Assembly: GCF_037975245.1 (NCBI RefSeq)
Contig: NC_092578.1
Location: forward strand, 19,257,321-19,321,320
Reading direction: 5' to 3'
Length of the DNA: 64,000 nucleotides
Source: Apostichopus japonicus
Taxonomy: Eukaryota > Echinodermata > Holothuroidea > Aspidochirotida > Stichopodidae
A model generated the notes under the pieces. It was not told the origin of the DNA. It saw nothing but the letters and a program-made list of their open reading frames with translations, and did not search any database. This document shows positions 13,126 through 22,700 of this stretch, piece after piece. The position numbers and the translations under genes were made by a program. How positions within the stretch are numbered: the first letter of the stretch is position 1; each line of letters starts with the position of its first letter.

Positions 13126-13784
13126 CAGGGATGTAAGTCTTCCGTATTTTTACGGAAATCCGTTTTTTTTTTTAATTCCAATAAAGTTCCACAAAATTGT
13201 ACAAATATCAAATACACAACGCGGCAAAAATGCCTGGCCCGTTGCAGCAAGCTAACTTCAATTTTCACTCATCGATCAACCAAAATACCATTTCCTGTTA
13301 CACATCGCATTGCACTGTACAACATTGTGTGTGCCATGTGAACATCGTTGCGTACGTGCGAACTTCAAATCGCCATAGCTCATTTCTGTCGTTGAAAAAC
13401 CTTGCCTAATTCACGTTGATTCGTAACTGCTGGTGCTCGACATAAGTTTCGGAAATAACGCTTGTGATATTTGTGAGCGGGTAAATCTACGGGATACGCA
13501 TATGAGAGTCGATATTCGTGATCGCTTTCAAATGTGAGACTGTTTTTTATTCCGGATTTCGCTGCGACGTATTCGTTACTTGGAGCTAGCCTAACATAAC
13601 GATAGTGTGTAAGTAGTCAGAACTAGGGGTATGATGTGTTAGAGCCCTAATATACTTTTGAGCTAGCCTAACATGACGATAGTGCGTAAGTATTCAGAGC
13701 TAGGAGTAGGATGCGTTAGGACGACATTTCCCCGGTTTCTCCGAATAGTTTTCCGGGTTTTTTTTGGCTGCACTTACATCCCTG
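13126..13784. mobile_element. Nested MITE-like insertion (659 bp)
   Basis: It has terminal inverted repeats of 13 bp (CAGGGATGTAAGT) at both ends. ATAACCA occurs directly outside on each side (13119-13125 and 13785-13791), a 7-bp target duplication. No coding sequence is seen. It contains a T-rich tract, an AATAAA (13180-13185) and a 60-bp direct duplication. The CAG-G ends resemble hAT-type MITEs; the 7-bp rather than 8-bp duplication leaves the class open. Confidence 0.7.
13583..13719 (+). repeat. 60-bp direct duplication
   Basis: 13583-13642 and 13660-13719 are near-identical copies beginning GAGCTAGCCTAACAT, separated by 17 bases, inside the nested element. Confidence 0.8.
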
Positions 13785-15296
13785 ATAACCAGGACTGTGG
13801 GTTACACCACACAGTCCTTACAGCTATGTATGGTGCACTGTGCAGTGTACATACACGCATAGTTAACATCACAGAAAACAGCATAAATTTCAGGCATGAA
13901 AATGGTCTATTTTTAACAAGTTCTGATCAAGAAAGTTGCGATGTTGGGATGAGATCTGTTATAAGGTGCATAAAAATATCTCTGCAAAGTTTAGTGGGTA
14001 TATTCCTTAAATTGAAGGCTCCAGCGTGGCAAGACAAATCGGGGATCTACGAAGCACAGTGTGCAATACAAATCACCAAGGGCTAGCCTAGCCCCCTAAT
14101 GAAAAACTGCTTGGCTCCATTGAGTCATGAGCTTGTTCGGATTACTATTTATGAAAATTTGGGTGGCGATCTGGCAGACCATTGAAATGATTAATCATTC
14201 TGCTTTGCACTTGATGATTTGAATTGAACTGGTCCAGAACTCCACTATCTTTTATGAAATAATATTGAAAAATTAGGTTACTAAAATATCACTGTAGGCT
14301 AGGTAAAAATATTTCCTAGAACATTGTGTCCTGTTAGAGGATAGCAGGTAAAACTAACAGAGTCAACTGAAAACCATAGGCCAAATTAGGCTCAGGAATC
14401 ATGTTTGTCCATGTCATACATAGGTACGGTATACAGATCCTAATTCACATTCTTACAACCGGGCAGTTCCAAGCAAAAGAGGACATAACCCAGGAAATTC
14501 AATTTGACTGAGCCTAGGCCTAGCATTTTACCATGGTTGGCGGGCAACTCACCCCCCCCCCCAGCAATCCCCCCCAAAAGAAAACTTCTCTAATTTTCGA
14601 CTTCTGACAACATATTTATGCTTCTGTTGGGGGAGGGGTTGTCCGGGGGGTGTTGTCTGGTCACGATTACCTTATCCATTAATAATAGAAGCCCATGCCT
14701 AGTAATAGAGGCTCAATTGGTATTTTGAAGAATTTCTGACTTTTTGGATCCTATAGTATATAGATGCAGCTTTTTCAAGTTATTAGACATAAAATTCGTA
14801 GATAAAAGCCTGACTCTCATACAAAAATATTCTGAAGTAGATCTTTTCAAATTCCAGCAGCAGCTTAGTTCTCATAACGCTGAAATATCCTACTCACATA
14901 TACCATATATTTGCGATGTGAGTTCCAGATTAGTGTAAATTCCTTACAGCACCCAGTTTGGATCATATTATGGTGGTAAAGTCCTGTCAGCTGCAATTTA
15001 TTATTCGTATTTCATACATTTGAAATAAAGTGTTGCATGAAAATCTTCATTTGTTTTACTTTAGTATTTGTCTGTTTACTCTTTGTCTGTTTAAATTGTA
15101 TTTTTTACTGGACTTATGGGTTACACATCTTAAACGTGTTAAGGCATAAATGTGTAATGCCTGGTAGGAATTCTAGATATACTTCCACAATTTTGTCCGT
15201 ATATACTGTAAATGCCCTTCCCTTGCCCTATTTCATTGCCCTATTTCCCGGCAGAGAGTTATATTAAACAGATATGCAGAGGATTGTGCAAGTAAC

Positions 15297-15434
15297 CACA
15301 ATGTAATCATGATTGTAATCACGATTACATTACAATGTAATCGTAATCGATTACTTCAACTTTAGGCTGTAATCGTAATCGTAATCATACATTCTCAAGT
15401 AATCGTAATCGATTACATTCAGATGTAATCGCCC
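15297..15434. repeat. TAATC/GATTA-rich palindromic array
   Basis: Repeated GTAATCGTAATCGATTAC-like blocks occur on both strands, including the self-complementary core AATCGATT. It looks like an internal repeat of a transposable element. No coding potential. Confidence 0.75.
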
Positions 15435-15445
15435 CAAACCTGATG

Positions 15446-15624
15446 TGATTGGTCCATTTAGTTACCATAGCAACCAATTTTCAAAGACCTAGCTTCATGA
15501 TTCTGTGCACCATGTCAGTTCCAGTCACATGTCCAAATATCAACTTCATCAGCCATTGCTAGCTCAAGTTACAGTTAATCCCAATTTTGACCAATCACAG
15601 GCTTTGTTTGGTTACCATGGCAAC
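15446..15624. promoter_or_regulatory. Two CCAAT plus X-box-like motif pairs
   Basis: GTTACCATAGCAAC (15461-15474) and GTTACCATGGCAAC (15611-15624) match the RFX-family X-box consensus GTTNCCATGGNAAC; the second is exact. ATTGG lies about ten bases before the first and CCAAT about twenty before the second. The arrangement lies inside the transposon. Activity is inferred from motif match only. Confidence 0.4.
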
Positions 15625-15994
15625 AATGGAAGAATGTACATTATTCCGCAACTGTGCAATATGTGTTACAATATGATATATAACCAGTCATAATACAATT
15701 TTACCGTACCAGAATATCAACTGTTGAATTTGGACTTCCAAATGTGCCAACCTCATCCCCTTGAACTTGAGCGCAGCCAATCCCTCCCCCCCCCCCCTCC
15801 CGTTCAACACTCGACGCCCTACTTACACAGCCTCGGCGCCCAAAAGCACCACAACATTATCAGGCCAAAAATAAAACCCAGAATCCCGCTCACACTTCTA
15901 CAATGCCATCGAAAAATTCCCCTATCCACCTGAACGTCCATTCCCACACATACTGTATGTTGCCCATTTGGCCCCAAAATGGCGCCCAAATTTC

Positions 15995-16026
15995 AGTTGT
16001 CGCAACTCTCTCTATATAAGGCTCTG
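15995..16026 (-). repeat. Right terminal inverted repeat of the transposon
   Basis: Exact reverse complement of 12762-12793. It is followed by the second GTCACAGC copy at 16027-16034. An ATG at 15979 lies in element sequence just inside this end, so the apparent start of the downstream frame is not native. Confidence 0.88.
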
Positions 16027-16034
16027 GTCACAGC

Positions 16035-16539
16035 TACTGAACAGCGCCACCCACGCACAAAATGGACCCTCTCAATGACGTCAAATCCTATTAACAAAAA
16101 GTCTAAAAAGTACCAGTTACGGGAGAGAACGGAACGCCAAGAATGTCAAAATGTTGATGAAACTAGCTACAAAATGAACCAAAGGAAATGCCCTAAATCT
16201 ACTGTTATCCGCAGACGCAATTGTCGTACCCATAGTAACCGCGAAGAAGAACATCTTGAAAAGAAAAGTGATGTTGGGAAGTTTAACGATCTCGCCGATT
16301 ACTGGAATCAAAAACCACGTCGTAGGAACAGACTACGCGACTTAAACCAGCTTGATCAAAACAATCATAATATTGGATTGGCAACACAAAAGAGTATGTC
16401 GCCCTCTATTAGTTATAGAATGTCGTCTGCCAATGGACACGCTACAGTTTGCAACGTCACAAGTCTGAGTTTGTTTGTCGCCATCGTTTGTATTCTTTAT
16501 TCATTTGTCTTTTACTTCGGAGACGAAGATTTGCAATAA
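16035..16539 (+). CDS. 3' part of the transposon-split gene, with C-terminal membrane tail
   Basis: The frame is open from 15979, but 15979-16026 is transposon and 16027-16034 is the duplicated target. Native coding therefore resumes at 16035, completing the codon GC|T. Joined across the insertion, the protein would be 1,393 residues. This part is basic and Asn/Arg-rich, then ends in a hydrophobic segment, SLSLFVAIVCILYSFVFYF (about 1369-1387), followed by only GDEDLQ and TAA. That is the layout of a tail-anchored membrane protein with the bulk facing the cytosol or nucleoplasm (inference). AATAAA sites follow at 16679 and 16764. Alternatively, if the element is fixed and not spliced, this is an orphan 3' fragment. 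Confidence 0.7.
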
Positions 16540-16763
16540 TTCTTCATAGTACTTTTACATATTTGGATTTTATTGAAGACGAAAAACTATCAGATGCGAA
16601 CAGCCCGGTATCCCGTGGTGCGACACTTGGAACGAAAACATTGAGACCAGCTTTATTATATCTACAGACTTTTATAAAAATAAAATTTACAAAGAATGTT
16701 GATCCATGCATCTAACATATAAGATTAATGAGAAAAAAAAACCTGTTTGTCTTTGTGCCGTCA

Positions 16764-16769
16764 AATAAA
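16764..16769 (+). terminator. Candidate polyadenylation signal
   Basis: AATAAA about 225 bases after the TAA at 16539, followed by T-rich sequence. A weaker-context AATAAA also lies at 16679-16684. Confidence 0.45.
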
Positions 16770-19705
16770 GTTTGTTTATATGTAAACGTTTTGCATTGCC
16801 ATTGTGATTTGTATGAGCTAGATTCTTTTAACAGATGTAAAAACTGTTGGTGTTACTTTGAGAAAAGGTTAGTTATTTTCATATCTACATGCATATGGTA
16901 AATTTTGTATATATGTGGTATGTGTGCAGCTGCCGACAAATTCACGTGAACCCCAAGACTCGTCGACTCTGGAACATAAGTAACATCTTACCATCGTAAC
17001 CGTTGCTATGGCCACAGCCACAATAGATTCCAACCAACGAACCGATTATAATACCTTATCGATGAGATCGATGAAACCGGAGTTCACCTGCCCAGCTTAG
17101 TTGCTTTTTAGTTTCTTGAATGACCAAGTTTCACCATCTACTATGAAATCAGGGTGTCAAAATCACAGACATTAAAAACAAAAGAGATGTACTTTATTAT
17201 GGAAATTATAATTAGCACGTTTTCATCATTCATTTATAAGAGATTTTAACAAAATTATAAGTATATATTTTTGCATACAGTACTTACTACATTGTGTTAT
17301 AGGGTTGACCTATATATACTGGCCGATTTCTTTTATACAGAAAGTTTTACAAAAACAGCTTTGGTGACTGACAATAAAAAGTTGGCAGAAACTGCATAAA
17401 AATACTATCGTATAAAACAATTGGAAATTATATGTAACCAAGTCAAATGTCCATGAGACTGATTTATACATGACGAAACAACCGACCATTTTTCTAAATG
17501 AAAAGTGGGACAAATTCGAAGTTGAAAGACAACACAGTGGGCCTAAATACTTGGAAGGAGTGGGTTGTGGGGAATAGGGATGGGGAGGGAAGAAAGACCA
17601 GAAATTATCTTCTCAAAATGCTAGCAATGCCACATCAAGTGGAAATGCCCACTTCACAAGTTGGCTTTCATTAAGCCACGAAATATCCATCTGACTCGAC
17701 ATCATTTAACATCGTTTACACCTTCAGAGTACGGCAGTTCAAAGTGCCATCACGATAAGAATATCTAACCCCTTACAAGTGGACATTTTTGCACAAGATT
17801 GCTGCAATGATATAAGAAAATGTTGTATCAACAGTTTCAGGAATAAGTAGGCAATTCATCAGTTTCAATCATTGTTCTTTTTATCTTCCTATTCTTAACA
17901 TTTTTCTGACAAATATCCAGTTATTGAGGGAAAGATGTTCTTATCATGATGGTTCTTTTAAACTGCTGTAACCCCGGAGTAAAAGAGAGTATTTATTTAA
18001 AAATTTAGAAGTGTATTTGTTACTACCAAAAAACGAATGTTTATCAAAAAAAATATGATCTCAAAATAGCAAACTTTAGGTACCCATGTAGCGCATCAAG
18101 AAGAATCTTTGTTACAAACACCTATTTTTGGAAAATTAGGAAGGAACCTTTTCTGGCTTATGTACCCTGTCAACTTCCCCTTTTATGGCACTGGTTAATG
18201 ATACAATAAGATGAGGTTGGACCAACATAAGCTCCCTCATAAATTACAGAAAAAGTATTGCCACTGTATCATGGTCAGAACTTGTACAAAATGTACTTAC
18301 CTTCCAAAAATTTGCCACCAGCTATTACCACGGTAACTTAACTTAAAATTACTTATCAACTTATGGAGTTAGTTTATATACCTTGTTATAACTAATACAG
18401 AACTAGATCCTTAAATAATATCTTCCCAGTAATAATGTACAAACATACTTTTTAGACAAATGGCCATTTTTATCACCTTGTAGATTTAACATTTTGACAA
18501 CCACTATGATGTAGGCTAAAGCAAAGAAGCTCTAAATATTGTTTTTCTGAACACAGATAATTGTTAATATTGGCATATCCTACCATATTAAAGTAACATC
18601 TTCATCTGTTACCATTGTACTACAAGTGATAGGACACTCATATCTTTCATTACTTATAATGTATTATACAACACCTAATTGTACTCTGGTCATTTGATTG
18701 GTCAATTGCTCTTTGATTGCATGCAAAATCAGCTCTATTCCACTCTATGAAATAGAACCATGGGTTCTACTTTTTTGGTAGCACTTTTTTTCAATGGTAA
18801 GAGAGCAGAGAAACCGGTCTGTTCAAAACAATCTGTTGCATGAGTGCATTTTACCCATCTTAATATAATATGTTGTATAAAACAAATAATGAATGGTTTC
18901 CATTCGTGCAATAGTGCAAATATTTCATTCGCTGAAAGATGTAATATGTTCCATTCAACTGGGCTGCGCCTCGTTGAATGGAACATTCCATCTTTCAACT
19001 CATGAAATATTTGCACTATTGCACTCATAACCATTCATTATTTGTATACTATGACCCCAAACGACCAAAATACATTTTTTTCTTGTGTGTTCAATAAGAA
19101 ATTTGAAACTGCAGATATATATTGCTACTCATAGTAACACACTGGATACTAAACTCTTGTGAAGTTTTTTTTTTTAACTAGAAAAGTTTGGGCAAACTTA
19201 AAATACTTTTTTTACATTACAAAACAAACATAAAGATTAATATTGACTGACTGACATTTTCTCAAATTACTGACCACCACAACCCCCTAAAATTTCAAAT
19301 TCAAGATTCAGTACATACTTGCTCAGAGTTTTGTTTCAATATTCTAACCACGGATGTTGTAGGAAAGTGTTAACTTCAATGAAACAAAACCTCTACAAAC
19401 GGCATGCCATAATAAACTTAGCTTTCATTGCCATTCAAGCATTTTCAGCACCATGCACCCCTTTGGACAAAAAAAAAGTACTGTTCCGTTTTTTTTCTCT
19501 TAAAATCAGTACTTGGCATATTTGGGCAAACTAAAATTTCAAAGGTGTTCATGGAAAAATATGGCAAGATTTATACAAAGGTTAAAATGTAAACTTTGGC
19601 TGTGAATAATGATTACCAGAATTTGTGGCAAGAATCACTGGTTGCCATGGTAGCAGAGTGTATGGGGATAGTTACTGTTTATATCATTCCCAGCATGCCA
19701 CACAC
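16770..19705. other. Non-coding: probable 3' UTR and intergenic DNA
   Basis: This stretch lies between two convergent genes (plus-strand repeat-protein gene, minus-strand reductase). It contains no supported exon. It probably includes the reductase 3' UTR on its right side. The main recognisable element is the foldback repeat near 18.9-19.0 kb. Confidence 0.4.
18883..19044. repeat. Foldback (inverted) repeat, ~75-bp arms
   Basis: The left arm from CAAATAATGAATGGTT and the right arm ending AACCATTCATTATTTG pair along nearly their whole length, including TGCAATAGTGCAAATATTTCA against its complement. A short centre (GGGCTGCGCCTC) separates them. A minus-strand open frame across it is a chance by-product. 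It looks like a foldback MITE. Confidence 0.75.
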
Positions 19706-22700
19706 CTACGACGTCTGACTCTGTGCTGCTTTTAATTTTCTCCAATACTTTTCAACTTCTACAACTTCCCAAGATTTCTGTTTTGCATGACGGAAAAATC
19801 TGTACAAAAAGTAAAAAAGGATGAAATCATTATTTACAAAAAGGAGATTTATATTGTGCAGTTCTGGCATTTTTTGTACTTACTCGAGAAACTTATCTTA
19901 TTTCTAACATTACCAGATTGTTCAAAATTCCACGATTTTTGTTTCAAACTTACTTTTCCAAGATGAATTCTCGTACTTCCTTTTCTTTGTCTGTGAGGTC
20001 TCCATGGAGGACATCCAAGTTCCGATGAACCTCGGAAATGCTGTGAGCATTAAGAATGCAAATGCAATACAATAATACGTCTGTGCTTCTTTTTGTTATC
20101 TTTGTAAATAATCTTAATGTCCCAATAATTACTGAGAATTTAGACGATATTTTTCAAATGAAGCATATTCTTTGAAATTATGAGAATATATTGTATAGAA
20201 ATAAACACTATTCAGTAAAACATTTCTACATTTCTAACTAAGGTGGACTCAAACACAATGTGTAAAGTTCATCCAACCTATCCTCGCTGGAGTCATTTGA
20301 ATATACATCGTTTTAATCTCTTATCTGTCATCTGGGAATGACCTTTCACCTTCATGAAAAGGTTTCTTTCTCATTCATTACACTGGATCCACACACCAAG
20401 TTGAAATTCATCTATGACCAGCATTTGGATTTATGGTTTTTACAAGGTTCCCATTCTTTGAACTCTGTTTACCTCAAATGACCTTGAACCTCTAAAACAA
20501 AAATACAAAAGGTTTCTTGTACTCATTATGCTGGATCCCCATGCAAGGTATGAAGTCAACCCAAGCTTGACTTTTAAATTCATCTTGTTTACAAGGTGTT
20601 CAAAATTTGACCTCTGGTGACTTTATGTCAGAGCAGTTTCTATCCACTCTTTGCTTCAAGTGACAAACATGAAAACTACTATTTAGGCTACTGAGGTGTA
20701 TTCACACACATGTATGTACTGTGTATGTACTGAGGTGTATTCAAACATGAAAACTACTATGTACTGAGGTGAATTAAAAAAACTGCATATCAAGTTAAAT
20801 CACTGTCCTTTGTTGGGTTGTAATTTTTACTTGATTTCAGACTTCATCAACTGGTAAACTCACATGACCTTTGACCTCTACCAAAAAGGTTCTTGTACTG
20901 TCTAAGGTAGGCTCACATGCTACATAAAGTTCATGCCAGCTTTGCATTTGGGACTTGATGTGTTTTTGTGGTCTTCAAACTTTGACCTCTGTTGACCTCA
21001 AAATGACTTTTCACCTCACCAAAGCGTTACTTTGTGAGCCACTAGAGAGGACACATAATCTTCGTTCTGGTTGGAAAGTTAGTCTTCATAAATGTATCAC
21101 ATGATGGGTGGAGAAATGAATTTTTATAAAATGCAAATCAACAAAGCAGATATGAGTTAATACTGACCTTGACATGCCCAGCAATGTGATGGGAATATTT
21201 TTCTGGGATAGAGTATAGTCCACCGCCAGCTTTGGTAGATTAATACCTTGTTCCTGGCAATAGAGGGCAGCATTTGCAGCAACCTGCCGAGCCTCCTGCG
21301 GCAGAGGATGCCATACTGGAGGTCCTCCATGGGTGAGTAATCCCATGGCAAGGGGGGAGGCATTAATCAATCCAACACCTTTGTCCTAAGCAAAACGAAA
21401 TAAGAAAACAAAGCAGAAATGCAGATCGCTGTAAAATAGGTTACTTGCAATGAGTACATAGGTTACTTGCAATGAGTACATAGGTTACTTGCGATGAGTA
21501 CATAGGTTACTTGCAATGAGTACATAGATAATACTTGCAATGAGTACATCGGTTACTTGCAATGAGTACATAGGTTACTTGCAATGAGTACATAGGTTAC
21601 TTGCAATGAGTAAATAGGTTACTTGCAAGGAGTACATAGGTTACTTGCAATGAGTACATAGGTTACTTGCAATGAGTACATCGGTTACTTGCAATGAGTA
21701 CATAGGTTACTTGCGATGAGTACATAGGTTACTTGCAATGAGTACATAGATAATACTTGCAATGAGTACATCGGTTACTTGCAATGAGTACAGATGCAAT
21801 GCTTTGGTAAGTTTGTCAATGGCTAAAAACAAACGCAAGGGGAACATAATGGTACACATGATCATAGCCAAAAGGCCGAGAAGCTCTGTATGAATGCTAT
21901 AATATGAACATAATGCTACCCACGAACATAGTCAAAGGCCGAGAAGCTCTGTAAGAAAGCTATAATATGGACATAATGCTACATATGATCTCAGCCAAAA
22001 TGCCGAGAAGCTCTGTAAGAATGATATAATATGAACATAATGCTACCCACGATCATAGTCAAAGGCTGAGAAGCTCTGTAAGAATGCTATAATATGAACA
22101 TAATTCTACCCATTATAATAGCCAAAAGGCCGAATAGCTCTGTTAGAAAGCTATAATTTGAAACACAGAGCAGTGTTTTGACCCTGGTCTTGAAGGTCAC
22201 TAAATTAATCTCTGAATATTAGAGACGTTAGATGCGACAAGTTCAACAAACTACAAAATACTAATTTTGTGGTCATATTCTTGGCGGTCTAAATCGCCAA
22301 AAATAAGTCACTGTTTGAAATCTACGACTGGAGAACAGCAAACAGACCTTCATGTAGTCCACGTGGTCGAGTAAGGAGGAATCGTTCAGGGTAAGATGAC
22401 AATAACTGAGAATCGTGTCTATTTTAACAGTACTTCTTTCGTAAATATTCCTACAACAAAAAGAAGAAAAATTATACTTTGTATCAGGAAAAACTGTATT
22501 CTAAAAGTTGTAAGAAACTCCAACAAGTGCCCAAACAACTCGTTTCTTAAGTTTACAAATTCAACTTTAATCAATTGATCACACATTAAAATTTTCACCC
22601 AGTATTTTAGTCATAGAATTAAGACTGCCAAGAATACAATGCAACCATTACTTCAATAATTGTTATTAATGAATGAGATGTCTACATGACATTGTTTATA

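Larger units (their letters stand above)
12762..16026. mobile_element. 3,265-bp DNA transposon, P- or hAT-like, carrying a THAP exon
   Basis: The ends 12762-12793 and 15995-16026 are perfect 32-bp inverted repeats starting CAGAGCCTTATATAG. A second inverted block (12827-12845 versus 15968-15986, core CCATTTTGGGGCCAA) lies inside them. An identical 8-bp direct repeat flanks the element. 8-bp duplications are typical of the hAT and P superfamilies. CAG-G termini are hAT-like, while the THAP-type finger near the left end points to P-like elements (hAT transposases usually carry BED fingers). No transposase catalytic region is recognisable, so this copy looks non-autonomous or decayed. It contains a nested MITE-like insertion (13126-13784), a TAATC-rich array and two X-box-like motifs. 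The insertion splits the coding exon of the host gene. Confidence 0.88.

Noticed and set aside
13673-14086. 137-aa plus-strand frame as a second THAP or transposase exon
   Set aside because: It starts in the nested element and crosses its border; no C-x2-HF or transposase motif is visible.
15979-16026. ATG at 15979 as the true start of a 186-aa membrane protein
   Set aside because: These bases lie inside the transposon's right end (inner block and TIR); the frame match across the target repeat explains the open frame better.
18735-19034. 99-aa minus-strand open frame
   Set aside because: It is the translation of one half of a foldback repeat and has no family resemblance.
21437-22160. CRISPR-like array
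   Set aside because: Direct repeats have no unique spacers, and the context is an intron of an animal gene.
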